A stretch of DNA of 64,000 nucleotides from Hahella sp. CCB-MM4. GTDB lineage: Bacteria; Pseudomonadota; Gammaproteobacteria; Pseudomonadales; Oleiphilaceae. Below, piece after piece: positions 1-8,227 of this stretch (position 1 is the stretch's first letter; each line of letters starts with the position of its first letter). The notes under the pieces are model-generated. The model made no database searches. It saw nothing but the letters and a program-made list of their open reading frames with translations, and was not told where the DNA came from. The stretch covers positions 1-64,000 of the forward strand of contig NZ_MRYI01000001.1 in the NCBI RefSeq assembly GCF_002260525.1, in the 5' to 3' direction. The position numbers and the translations under genes are program-made.

Positions 1-22
1 CTCCTGTTACGACCGCAACCAT
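1..22 (-). CDS. Possible 5' end of a gene running off the left edge
   Basis: On the minus strand an ATG at 20-22 opens a frame reading MVAVVTG before the window ends. A GGGTGA-like ribosome site sits about six bases upstream, and a terminator-like hairpin (52-101) separates it from the flagellar operon. Some large repeat-containing adhesins begin with a similar VVTGNGLGL-type peptide, but seven residues cannot establish this. The start is plausible; the function is unknown. Confidence 0.25.
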
Positions 23-51
23 GGTGTCACCCTACTTTTTGGAATCCAATA

Positions 52-101
52 AAAAAAGCCGCTGCCCTCACGCGTTACGCGCGAAAGCCGCGGCTCTCGA
101 A
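52..101 (-). terminator. Probable rho-independent terminator after the flagellar operon
   Basis: Read on the minus strand, AGCCGC (near 95) pairs with GCGGCT (near 60), with an inner GC-rich CGCG-containing segment, and is followed directly by seven T residues (forward A run at 51-57). It lies about 220 bp downstream of the last flagellar-operon gene and upstream of the putative gene at the left edge, as expected for an operon terminator. Confidence 0.55.
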
Positions 102-323
102 ATGCTTTACTTGATGTTGAGCGTTGTAAACGCTAACGACTGCAACAAACTTCTGAAGAATACGCCTCATCCCTGGGGATGTTTCCTTGTTCGTTAAATG
201 ATCTATCAGTTTCTTCGCGAGAATCAAGAATTTAATAACAAACAATCATGAAATCAAGTTTAATCTAATTATCCGAGATCTCCTTGGCCCAAGGTCGATC
301 TACTACCCCTAAATAACTTACTT
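102..323. other. Intergenic region after the flagellar operon
   Basis: This gap separates the operon stop from the hairpin. The minus strand holds only a 31-codon ATG frame (start near 172) with a weak ribosome site and no recognisable product. It was not called as a gene. No RNA family or promoter was recognised. Confidence 0.4.
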
Positions 324-920
324 TTATTGTCTTGTTTTAGATTTATAAGCCTGCATGAATAATCGATTCATTTTATCATGATCATCTCCCTCATCTGCTG
401 TAGTCATCTGGTTTACATCACCTTCGGAGGGAGATGTAAATTCCATTTCCAGCAGCTTCTCCATTAAGGAGGAAATCACCTGATTTAAGGCAGGATTAGT
501 CGTGTTGCTTGAAACCCCTTGATTCAACAAGCTTTCACCATCGACCTTATTTCCAGATGAAAACGCAAGTATTCCACGTTTAAATAACACTAACGCTGAA
601 TCTGGAGGGAGTTGATCAAGAGATTGCCATGCGGACTCCGCAGCATTGACATCCCCGATGACAAATTTCACCAGACCTGATTGAAAGTGGGCATCCCATA
701 GTTGAGGCTCAAGTCCAACGGCTTCCTGCATAGTGGTATATGCTCTATCAAACATACCAAGCTCAGCATATTCAGCCCCCAGCATGTATACATTGCGAGG
801 ATTTTTATCCAATCCAACCGACTTTTTGAAATAAATCAGTGCTTTTTCATGATCATTATTTTCACTAGCCCTGATCCCAAGGAAGAAAAGCTCTTCGGAG
901 TCCAGAATATCAATAGTCAA
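324..920 (-). CDS. TPR-repeat protein, last gene of the flagellar operon
   Basis: This soluble protein of about 198 residues has tetratricopeptide-type helical repeats (NPRNVYMLGAEYAELGMFDRA, then SGLVKFVIGDVNAAESAW). The start chosen is TTG at 918-920, because a perfect AGGAGG (930-935) lies nine bases upstream. The longer ATG frame would overlap fliP by 47 bp and has no ribosome site. It directly follows fliP, and two further TPR genes open the same operon, so it may be a chaperone or assembly scaffold for the apparatus (inference). No signal peptide is seen from this start. Exact function unknown. Confidence 0.75.
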   Translation of the reverse strand: MTIDILDSEELFFLGIRASENNDHEKALIYFKKSVGLDKNPRNVYMLGAEYAELGMFDRAYTTMQEAVGLEPQLWDAHFQSGLVKFVIGDVNAAESAWQSLDQLPPDSALVLFKRGILAFSSGNKVDGESLLNQGVSSNTTNPALNQVISSLMEKLLEMEFTSPSEGDVNQMTTADEGDDHDKMNRLFMQAYKSKTRQ

Positions 921-933
921 ACCCAACAACCTC

Positions 934-1683
934 CTATAAAAAACTACCAACCAAAGAGTGCGCCACCAAGCTCCACCCATCGATCAAGACAAACATCAAA
1001 ATCTTGATCGGCAGAGAAAGAGTCAATGGAGGAACCATTATCATCCCCATAGACATTAGTACGCTGGCAACAACCAAGTCCACAAGCAGGAACGGAAGAA
1101 AAATTACAAACCCTATCTGAAAGGCCGTCTGAAGTTCAGACAACATGAAGGCTGTCACCAGTGTCACATTTGTGATGTCAGCAAAGTCTTCCGGTGGAGG
1201 TCCATCCTGCATATCCAGAACCATCGCCAGATCCTTTTCTTTCGTCTGCCTTATCATAAACTCCCGAAGTGGATTGACTGCCTCAGTTACTGCGATAGAA
1301 GCATCCAATTCCCCAGCAAGATAGGGGTTTAATGCCTGACTCTCCATTTGCTTTATGACAGGCATCATCGTGAAAAGGGTTAAAAACAACGCCAGCGAAA
1401 TCAGAACAGTATTCGGAGGGGTTTGCTGCATACCAAAGGCAAACCTGAGCATTGATAGCACTATAATGATTCGCGTGAAGGCTGTAAGTGCTATCAGCAA
1501 CGCGGGGGCGAGACTCAGGACGGTTAATACAGCCAGCACCTGCAACACCGTTGCTACTTGCCCCGGCTCAGCATCATTGACATTGGGCAGATTGAAATCG
1601 ATGGCTAACGTAGATGGTTCTGCTGCGTACCCCAGGGTAGGCAGGATTAAAAAAACAACAAATAGAGCAATCATTCTTATCAT
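934..1683 (-). CDS. fliP: Flagellar export gate protein FliP
   Basis: FliP forms the core pore of the flagellar type III export gate with FliQ and FliR. The 249-residue length is normal. A cleavable signal peptide (LPTLGYAAEP) is followed by the conserved membrane segment with the FTRIIIVLSMLRFAFG and QQTPPNTVLI signatures (about residues 68-95), a periplasmic loop (RQTKEKDLAMVL) and two C-terminal membrane helices. It sits five bases after fliO and just before the TPR gene. It is complete with key motifs intact. FliQ and FliR lie at the other end of the operon. Confidence 0.97.
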   Translation of the reverse strand: MIRMIALFVVFLILPTLGYAAEPSTLAIDFNLPNVNDAEPGQVATVLQVLAVLTVLSLAPALLIALTAFTRIIIVLSMLRFAFGMQQTPPNTVLISLALFLTLFTMMPVIKQMESQALNPYLAGELDASIAVTEAVNPLREFMIRQTKEKDLAMVLDMQDGPPPEDFADITNVTLVTAFMLSELQTAFQIGFVIFLPFLLVDLVVASVLMSMGMIMVPPLTLSLPIKILMFVLIDGWSLVAHSLVGSFL

Positions 1684-1688
1684 AAAAT

Positions 1689-2177
1689 TTATTCTTGCTC
1701 CGAACGCTTCTTTGAATCTTCATTGCTGCTATTAACTGCAGACATAGTGATATGATTTTGATTTTCCACTACAAGAAATTTTTGATTACTGACTTCCAAT
1801 ATATAGGCAAAAGTTTTGTTATTTAGCCGACGGTTGCTAATGTACTTTATATCGTCAGATGAATTGGGTACATGTCCCTGCTTTACCAGATATTTACGCC
1901 CAAACCAAAGCAAAGCTATCGCTCCGGCAGCCAACATACTCATCACTATATAAGCACTGCCCGGACCAGTAGCCGGACTCTGCTCTTTGAAGGGTAAATC
2001 CTGAATTTTAACTTTCCCCAAAGAGTTGGTGGATTGCCGATTCTCTTCACTCCCAGGAGAAAGTTCAGCGACACGACTAACTTCTTCATCGGGCAAAGCA
2101 GACTTTTCTGCACTTGCCCACAATGGACCAAATACCAAAGGCAAAACAACAAAGTATCTAATCCAACGAGCACTCAT
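1689..2177 (-). CDS. fliO: Flagellar export assembly protein FliO
   Basis: FliO is a small membrane protein that helps FliP assemble. The 162-residue product has an N-terminal signal or first membrane segment (YFVVLPLVFGPLWASA), a linker, a membrane helix (YIVMSMLAAGAIALLWFG, about residues 76-93) and a short cytoplasmic domain (ISNRRLNNKTFAYILEV...FLVVENQ) typical of the FliO family. Its start overlaps the fliN stop by four bases, indicating translational coupling. FliO is poorly conserved, so the call leans on topology plus the fliN-fliO-fliP order. Confidence 0.88.
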   Translation of the reverse strand: MSARWIRYFVVLPLVFGPLWASAEKSALPDEEVSRVAELSPGSEENRQSTNSLGKVKIQDLPFKEQSPATGPGSAYIVMSMLAAGAIALLWFGRKYLVKQGHVPNSSDDIKYISNRRLNNKTFAYILEVSNQKFLVVENQNHITMSAVNSSNEDSKKRSEQE

Positions 2178-2539
2178 TGACTCTGGATCTCAGTAATCTG
2201 TACTCCGAACACATCCCCTACTGCTACAAGCTTACCTCTGGCAACCGTTTTGCCATCCAACAGCAAATCGATTGGCTCATCCACCAACTTATCCATTTTA
2301 ACAACTGACTGCTCTTTCAAATGAGTGAGTTCATCAACAGTGAGAGTCGCTTTTCCTAACTCTACCGATAGGCTAACCTTTACATTCTTTACGAGCTCAA
2401 GTGGGTTTAGGTTGATACTCTTACAAGCTCCTTCCTCAACCAGATCTTCCAGAATCACTTCCTCTATTTTATTTGAAGCTCCAGATGCGGCAGAAACCTC
2501 ATCACTTTTCTCAAATCCTACTTCGTTTTCCGACATCAA
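2174..2539 (-). CDS. fliN: Flagellar switch/C-ring protein FliN
   Basis: FliN forms the base of the flagellar C-ring and docks the FliH-FliI ATPase complex. The 121-residue protein has a variable acidic N-terminus and a C-terminal SpoA domain (about residues 47-118: VSLSVELGKATLTVDEL...GKTVARGKLVAVGDVFGVQI). Length and domain are normal for FliN. It follows a short FliM-like gene across a 47 bp gap that contains three 18-bp tandem repeats. Key SpoA residues appear intact. Confidence 0.95.
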   Translation of the reverse strand: MMSENEVGFEKSDEVSAASGASNKIEEVILEDLVEEGACKSINLNPLELVKNVKVSLSVELGKATLTVDELTHLKEQSVVKMDKLVDEPIDLLLDGKTVARGKLVAVGDVFGVQITEIQSQ

Positions 2540-2548
2540 AATTAACCT

Positions 2549-2602
2549 TTTTAACTATCCAGCTTTATTTAATTATCCAGCTTAATTTAACTAACCAGCT
2601 TA
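2549..2602. repeat. Three tandem 18-bp repeats spanning the fliM-like stop codon
   Basis: Plus-strand copies at 2549-2566, 2567-2584 and 2585-2602 all contain a TTTAA..ATCCAGCTT core with few mismatches. The third copy covers the last codons of the fliM-like gene (KLVS-stop), and the other two lie in the fliM-fliN gap. The period is exactly 18, which suggests duplication of the gene's 3' end. Confidence 0.85.
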
Positions 2603-3348
2603 ATTGCTTTCCGTTCTCCAGATATTCCCAAGGTGCCTTTTAATAAAGGCTCTCCCCCACAAACCAGGACTGCAGGCTCTTCAAGGGGATGATCCAGACG
2701 AATAACATCCCCAACCTGAATCTCCAGTAGTTCGCCCAAAGTGAGTTCCAGTGGTATTAGCTCAGCGCTCATTTCCGCAACTAACTGTTTGCAACCACTG
2801 ACAACTGGCTCCAAATCACCAGATACCTTTTGGAGTAACGGCAACTGAAGTGAATCAGCCAATGAACTTACAATCGAGGGAGGAATGCAGAAACAGAACT
2901 TCATGTCTGCAACCATAATGAACCCGGTTAGCCAGCCAGATCCTGAGGTATGTTTAAATTCAGCACAGTCTTGTCCCTCCATGACAGTATTCCCGTTGGC
3001 TACCATCATGGAAAAATCCTTCGCCAACTTCTCCATCAGGTAACGACTAAGCTCACTGTCCACATCAGCATGGAGCGTGTCTTCCTTTGCTAGTTTCTGC
3101 AGGATAATCTGGCTATTTTCCCAAGCTAGGATTACCCCATTTTCGACTGCCAGGTTGTCACCCTTATCAATATATGTTTGGCAGGTATCGACATATCCAG
3201 GATGCTGATCCCCCTGAAACAATTCCATCGAAGGAACCTCTGCTTGACCAAACCAATTCTGATACCAACTTGTAACCTTTTCCAGCAAATGTCCTCTGAT
3301 TTTCTCAATGACGTTCTGGCGATAAAAAATAAAAGGACGCACAACCAT
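2587..3348 (-). CDS. Short, divergent FliM-like C-ring protein
   Basis: FliM forms the middle of the flagellar C-ring and binds CheY-P through an N-terminal EIDALL-type peptide. This protein has 253 residues (FliM is usually about 320-340) and starts MVVRPFIFYRQN, so the CheY-binding segment is absent. The C-terminal ~70 residues form a SpoA domain (LTLGELLEIQVGDVIRLDHP...LKGTLGISGERKAIKLV). The middle is only weakly FliM-like. It resembles SctQ/FliM proteins of non-chemotactic systems in build. It lies between flgE and fliN, overlapping the flgE stop by one base. The assignment rests on position and the SpoA domain. Confidence 0.7.
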   Translation of the reverse strand: MVVRPFIFYRQNVIEKIRGHLLEKVTSWYQNWFGQAEVPSMELFQGDQHPGYVDTCQTYIDKGDNLAVENGVILAWENSQIILQKLAKEDTLHADVDSELSRYLMEKLAKDFSMMVANGNTVMEGQDCAEFKHTSGSGWLTGFIMVADMKFCFCIPPSIVSSLADSLQLPLLQKVSGDLEPVVSGCKQLVAEMSAELIPLELTLGELLEIQVGDVIRLDHPLEEPAVLVCGGEPLLKGTLGISGERKAIKLVS

Positions 3349-5330
3349 TAGCGACCTCGAACGTTATTATATAGAGTTTCTATAAGTTCATTTGATACAT
3401 TCATAATCTGAGAACTTGCCTGGTAACCTCTCTGAATAATAATGATTTCGGCAAACTCACGGGATAACTCAACGTTCGACAATTCAATACTTTTACCTTG
3501 AATTTTCCCCAGCCCCTTTTCCCCGGCCTTGGCGATAAAACGACCTGCGCTTTTATCAGCTTTAAATAGCGTTTCACCAATACCAGTCAATCCATTAATG
3601 TTGACAAAATTCGCCAAAGCCACTGTTGGTCCATCAACGCTTTCGCCATTAGAGTAGTTTAAAGTCATCTGCCCACTCTCGTTGAAACTGTACGCTGTCA
3701 GCCGCCCAGCAGACCTTCCGTCTACATCGGCGATTTCCACACTGTTAATGCCGCTTAAAGACGTGAGACCTTCCAGAGATACCTCAAACTCGGAGACGGC
3801 AGATCCACTCCTATCTGCAATAGCAATACGAGGTCCTTCTACGGTGTTTCCATTTGTATAATGAATTTCAACAAAGCCTTCTTCCGTGAAATTTAATGAC
3901 TCGATATCTCCTTCATCAGTTCCATTAGCATCAAAACTAACAGAAGAAGCCGAGCCGGATATTTGAGTAAGGCTATTGGTGGTCGATTCATGAAACCTAA
4001 CCTGAATACTCAAAGTGCCTTCATCACTATCAGGAAAGGTAGCAGTCAGCACCCTGCTCTCTGCAGCCAATAGACCACTCTCTTCATAATTCAGAGCCAG
4101 AGGTCCGGCTAGCAACGTGCCACTTTCGTTCCTGAACACAACCTCCCACTCCTGGTCATCTTGTTTGGTGAATTCAGTATGTATTTCCATATGTGAACCA
4201 TCGGATTGAGTAATTTCGAAGGTTATTGCCGGATCACCTACCGCTGGCACGACACTTCCTATACTCAAATCCGGGTCCAGATTTCCAGATACTGATACCT
4301 GGTTAGTCGGCTGTGCGGGATTGGTGACCAAGTCTGAAATATTCAGATCTGTTAACGTTCCCTCGGTGCCAATGCCTGCAACACGAGACATATCAGAGGT
4401 GTTAACCAGGTAACCATCTTCTGTAAAACTAAATTGTCCACTCCCTACGAATTGGACATTCCCGCCAGTTTCATCTCTGGTGATAAAATAGACATCATCA
4501 CTCAAGGTAAAAGACTGTGTTCCTCCTGTGGTAAGATCACTGTCCGTAAAATTAAATTCACCAGGAAGAGTAAAAACCTCTTTCGTCTGTTCAGCCGTCT
4601 GTAACCGGTAGGGAAAATAGGAAACTGAATAGTTCTTATCTTCAGAGCGAATATGACCATCCGACGTAAAGTGAATGGCTTCTTTAGCACCTACAGGATT
4701 TCCAGACTGATCAATAAACTGCAGTGTCCATTGATTTCCTAGCTGTTTCTCAAATACCGCTTGTAACTTTCGAGCGGTCCCCAGATTATCAACAACATCG
4801 AATTCAAGCAGAGAATCCGCTCCGGAATTAACCGTCGATCCTGCCAGGGTCCCCGAATCCAGGTTTCCGGATAAAGATACTTGGGTGGTTTTTTCGGGCT
4901 CGGAATAAATAGAGTTCTTGATGGAGATATCCACCAGATTACCGCCACCATCAATTCCGGCAACCCTATAGCCGGTTTCAGGATCTATCAAGAATCCATT
5001 GGAGTCGAACTTAAATCCACCAGCTCTGGTATATAACTCCTCGCTTCCGGTCCTTAGAATGAAAAAACCCAAGCCATCAATAGCCAGATCAGTGTCATTC
5101 CCGGTTTCGGATATATCGCCGTTTTGGAACCGTAATTGAGAATCCTGAATTTTGGCTCCTTCGTTTCGGGTGGTATCTCCTTCGCTAAAGTTTGCCAGCT
5201 CAGAAAATCTGACATCACGTCCTTTATATCCGGGAGTATTCAGGTTTGACACATTGTTGCTGGAGTTTTCCAGAGCTTTGGAAAAAGACAGCAGACTGGA
5301 CAAACTTGAGTAAATAGATCCCATACTCAT
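3348..5330 (-). CDS. flgE: Flagellar hook protein FlgE, enlarged
   Basis: FlgE polymerises into the hook that joins basal body to filament. The N-terminus (SLLSFSKALENSSNNVSNLNTPGYKG) and C-terminus (GKSIELSNVELSREFAEIIIIQRGYQASS) are the conserved D0 rod/hook motifs. At 660 residues it is well above the usual ~400. The centre shows an internal duplication: residues ~80-225 (DGLGFFIL...YRVAGIDGGG...VSLSGNLD) match ~280-425 (...SRVAGIGTEG...VSVSGNLD), and a shorter motif recurs at ~478-508 and ~548-575. It is preceded by the hook-cap gene flgD, four bases away. Confidence 0.95.
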   Translation of the reverse strand: MSMGSIYSSLSSLLSFSKALENSSNNVSNLNTPGYKGRDVRFSELANFSEGDTTRNEGAKIQDSQLRFQNGDISETGNDTDLAIDGLGFFILRTGSEELYTRAGGFKFDSNGFLIDPETGYRVAGIDGGGNLVDISIKNSIYSEPEKTTQVSLSGNLDSGTLAGSTVNSGADSLLEFDVVDNLGTARKLQAVFEKQLGNQWTLQFIDQSGNPVGAKEAIHFTSDGHIRSEDKNYSVSYFPYRLQTAEQTKEVFTLPGEFNFTDSDLTTGGTQSFTLSDDVYFITRDETGGNVQFVGSGQFSFTEDGYLVNTSDMSRVAGIGTEGTLTDLNISDLVTNPAQPTNQVSVSGNLDPDLSIGSVVPAVGDPAITFEITQSDGSHMEIHTEFTKQDDQEWEVVFRNESGTLLAGPLALNYEESGLLAAESRVLTATFPDSDEGTLSIQVRFHESTTNSLTQISGSASSVSFDANGTDEGDIESLNFTEEGFVEIHYTNGNTVEGPRIAIADRSGSAVSEFEVSLEGLTSLSGINSVEIADVDGRSAGRLTAYSFNESGQMTLNYSNGESVDGPTVALANFVNINGLTGIGETLFKADKSAGRFIAKAGEKGLGKIQGKSIELSNVELSREFAEIIIIQRGYQASSQIMNVSNELIETLYNNVRGR

Positions 5331-5334
5331 GGCG

Positions 5335-5745
5335 TTACTCCCTCACAACAGTAATTTGAGAGGGGGAGATGCCTGTAATTGGCGTGTCATCTTCCGTCTG
5401 CAGTGTGAGTAGAGGATTACCATTATTGAAAGTAATGGTCGTTACCTTACCGATAGCAAAACCGTCACCATTATCTACCTGAACCGTCTTCCCGATTAGC
5501 CCAACGGACTGAGAAACTGCCTGCACATCCAGCAATCCTTCGATATTGTCGTTAGTCCGTGTTGCTGTTTCCAGTGACGAGAACTGAGCTAATTGTGCAA
5601 TGAACTCTCGATTATCAACTGGCTCCAAAGGATCCTGAAAGGTTAACTGCGTTAGGAATATTTGCAAAAAATCTTCAATCCCCACCGCATTTTGCCGTAA
5701 CGCTGTTGAGTCAGAGTTAATTCGACCGATTGATTCTACAGCCAT
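5335..5745 (-). CDS. flgD: Hook-capping scaffold protein FlgD
   Basis: FlgD caps the growing hook during assembly. The 136-residue product has the conserved N-terminal motif (DFLQIFLTQLTFQDPLEP, residues ~25-42) and the downstream FIAQLAQFSSLE segment. It ends with a short version of the FlgD domain, so it is smaller than the usual ~220 residues and lacks much of the Ig-like part. Its start overlaps the stop of the upstream gene by one base and flgE follows within five bases, so the three are translated together. Confidence 0.93.
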   Translation of the reverse strand: MAVESIGRINSDSTALRQNAVGIEDFLQIFLTQLTFQDPLEPVDNREFIAQLAQFSSLETATRTNDNIEGLLDVQAVSQSVGLIGKTVQVDNGDGFAIGKVTTITFNNGNPLLTLQTEDDTPITGISPSQITVVRE

Positions 5746-6425
5746 TATCTATTTACTCCTTTGTGTTTAACGTCCGCCAGGGATCGACCATTTAACATGA
5801 CTTTTTCAACTTCAAAATCGGTATCTTTAATCGCATCGGATATCAACGCCAATAGCTCTTCCGCTTTAGATACACTGGGTTGCTGATAGTCTCTTATCCA
5901 TACTGTCAGTTTGTTACCAAGGCGAGTTAAATGAATATTGGTTAATGAGTACCGACTACCAAGTTTTGAGATCTGCGTGACTAAATTGGAATATACATCC
6001 TTATCAACGGCATCTTTCGAGGTTTGGTTACCGTACACTCGCTCTCGCTCACTAACGCCATAAGCAGCAGATTGATTCAGCATCCTTACCGGGTGATTAA
6101 CTTTAAGGGTGCGAGAGTTAGGGACCACGTTTTCCTTAATGCTATTGATAAAATGCGCGTACTCGATATCCACCAATGGGGCAACGTCAGATATGCCTGC
6201 TTTACTTCCTGAAACTTGAATTGACTGGTGCGGCTGCCCGGAAAAATTATCACTACCTGCCTCTTCTTCAGTATTGGCTTCATGAGCCATAGTAATATCG
6301 TGATTACTTTCCAATTCCGAAGTCCATTTCTGTTTGAACAACGAACTGTTCTGCATATGACCACCACTTATTAGCTCGCCCGCTAAAAACTCACCGCTTC
6401 CATCCACTTTCATCATAGATATCAC
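5745..6425 (-). CDS. Putative hook-length control (FliK-type) protein
   Basis: This 226-residue soluble protein lies between fliJ and flgD, where many flagellar operons carry fliK. The first ~140 residues are polar and low in order, as in FliK secreted rulers. The last ~80 form a compact region (YSLTNIHLTRLGNKLTVWIRDY...ELLALISDAIKDT) that is reminiscent of FliK/YscP C-terminal substrate-switch domains but lacks their classic signature. No signal peptide or membrane segment is seen. Function is inferred from position and build; it could be an unrelated accessory protein. Confidence 0.5.
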   Translation of the reverse strand: MISMMKVDGSGEFLAGELISGGHMQNSSLFKQKWTSELESNHDITMAHEANTEEEAGSDNFSGQPHQSIQVSGSKAGISDVAPLVDIEYAHFINSIKENVVPNSRTLKVNHPVRMLNQSAAYGVSERERVYGNQTSKDAVDKDVYSNLVTQISKLGSRYSLTNIHLTRLGNKLTVWIRDYQQPSVSKAEELLALISDAIKDTDFEVEKVMLNGRSLADVKHKGVNR

Positions 6426-6465
6426 TCTGGTAACAATTACATCGCTACTTGCGTACAGCTCAAAC

Positions 6466-6912
6466 TCATAACTTTTGAGAACGCCTCAGCTCACTAAGCT
6501 CCGTATCCAACTTGTTATTCCTTAGAGCTTCTTCGCTCGCGATTACAAGTTTTTTTCTTTTATCCAGCTCTTCACGCCTGCGTCTTAACAGCGCGACGTC
6601 CAGCCTATGCTCCTGTAAAGCTTCATGCATTTCTTCCATCAACCCTGCAACCTCATTCCGTCTGAAGTTGAGTTCTTTCAGAACTCCCTGTATCAGAATC
6701 AAATCATTTATGTCACAAGCAGCTCCAGGGGTCTGAAATTTCCGTAGGGCTATCTCGCTATATTCAATTTCCGTATCAATTCTCTGAATCTTATTCACTA
6801 ACGCCGAATACTGTTCATGCAATGCTTGAACTTGCTCTAATTCACGAAATAATTTTATAGAGGTTGTCGTGCGGGTAATTTCGAGAGCTTTGATTCGACG
6901 TTTGGCACTCAT
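6466..6912 (-). CDS. fliJ: Flagellar export chaperone/coiled-coil protein FliJ
   Basis: FliJ is the central stalk of the flagellar export ATPase. The 148-residue protein is nearly all helix with long coiled-coil heptads (ELEQVQALHEQYSALVNKIQ, later LDVALLRRRREELDKRKKLV), strongly charged, without membrane segments. It sits six bases after fliI, the usual order fliH-fliI-fliJ. FliJ sequences diverge widely, so the call rests on coiled-coil build, size and order. Confidence 0.9.
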   Translation of the reverse strand: MSAKRRIKALEITRTTTSIKLFRELEQVQALHEQYSALVNKIQRIDTEIEYSEIALRKFQTPGAACDINDLILIQGVLKELNFRRNEVAGLMEEMHEALQEHRLDVALLRRRREELDKRKKLVIASEEALRNNKLDTELSELRRSQKL

Positions 6913-6918
6913 TCCAAC

Positions 6919-8226
6919 CTACCCTAGTACCGACCGAAGTGCTTGCTTAAGCGCAGGAGTCCTGTTTGAGGCAACTTTGACGTCCTCTGAAATGAAGTTC
7001 ATCAACGATCTATGCACTTTAATAGCACGATCTATTTCGACATCAGAACCCTCAGTGTATGCACCAAGCTCTATAAGTTCTTTTGATTCCCGGAATAGAC
7101 TCTCGTACTTAATAATGCTCTGAACAATTTTTTGATGTTCAGGGTCATTTATCCTTTTATACAGCCTGCTCAGACTCTCGAGAATATCTATCGACGGGAA
7201 AACCCCCTGGTTTGCAAGTTGCCGGGTCAGCACAATATGTCCATCCAGTATCGACCTTACGGTATCTGACACGGGTTCATTAAAATCATCTCCTTCAACC
7301 AGAACCGTGTACAGTGCGGTAATCGCACCGCCAACTTTAAATTTTCCCGCCCTTTCCGTTAGTTGGGGCAATAATGAGAAAGTTGAAGGCGTATATCCTC
7401 TCGAGGTGGGCGGTTCACCTACTGCGAGACCAATTTCCCTTTGAGCAGTGGCTAACCTGGTAATGGAATCCATGTAGAGCATGACATCTTTACCACAGTC
7501 GCTAAAGTATTCTGCAATAACCGTTGCGACAAAAGCCGCATGCAATCGCACCAGTGCAGGTTCATCAGCTGTTGCAACCACAACGATACTCTTTTTAAGG
7601 CCTTCTGTGCCCAGGTTATCCTCAATGAACTCGATAACCTCTCTGCCCCGCTCTCCAATTAAAGCAATTATATTGACATCAGCTTCGCATCTTCTTGCGA
7701 TGTTCCCCAAAAGAGTACTTTTACCCACGCCGCTTCCTGCAAATATTCCAATCCGCTGTCCTTTTGCCAGAGAACAAAATCCATCAATAGCATTAATTCC
7801 TGTATGCAACTTTTCATTAGCAGGAACTCTATCGAGCGGATTAATTGGAGACCGGTACAATGGCATTAATTTTCCAGGTTCGATATCTGAGCCATCTAGT
7901 GGTTGGCCAAAAGCGTCAACGACTTTCCCCAAAAGGCTTTCGGACACAGAGACACTGGCAGGCATACCGGAAGCAATAACCTCGCTCCCAACATGTATTC
8001 CTGACACGGGCCCTAAAGGCATCAGCAAAACTCGTCCATGGCGGAAGCCCACAACTTCGGCCATGACAGAAGTCATATCATGGGGTGCAAATACTTCACA
8101 AACCTCCCCCAAAAATGCATCAGGTCCAATACATTCGAGAACCGCCCCATAGAATTGCTCGACCTTGCCGGTTCGGCGGACCGTTTCACAATTTTCGATA
8201 ATTGACGCCAATCCGGAAGAATCCAT
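6919..8226 (-). CDS. fliI: Flagellar export ATPase FliI
   Basis: FliI is the cytoplasmic hexameric ATPase that assists export. The 435-residue protein has a Walker A motif (AGSGVGKSTLLG, about residues 163-174), the catalytic-site glutamate region (ALIGERGREVIEF), a Walker B segment (DVMLYMDSITRLA) and the family signature for F1-type/T3S ATPases (PTSRGYTPSTFSLLPQLTERAG). It lies between fliH and fliJ with two- and six-base gaps. All key residues are present. Confidence 0.98.
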   Translation of the reverse strand: MDSSGLASIIENCETVRRTGKVEQFYGAVLECIGPDAFLGEVCEVFAPHDMTSVMAEVVGFRHGRVLLMPLGPVSGIHVGSEVIASGMPASVSVSESLLGKVVDAFGQPLDGSDIEPGKLMPLYRSPINPLDRVPANEKLHTGINAIDGFCSLAKGQRIGIFAGSGVGKSTLLGNIARRCEADVNIIALIGERGREVIEFIEDNLGTEGLKKSIVVVATADEPALVRLHAAFVATVIAEYFSDCGKDVMLYMDSITRLATAQREIGLAVGEPPTSRGYTPSTFSLLPQLTERAGKFKVGGAITALYTVLVEGDDFNEPVSDTVRSILDGHIVLTRQLANQGVFPSIDILESLSRLYKRINDPEHQKIVQSIIKYESLFRESKELIELGAYTEGSDVEIDRAIKVHRSLMNFISEDVKVASNRTPALKQALRSVLG

Positions 8227-8227
8227 G

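Noticed and set aside
7481-8152. 223-residue plus-strand frame opposite fliI
   Set aside because: Antisense to a highly conserved ATPase; serine/proline-rich text typical of a shadow frame.
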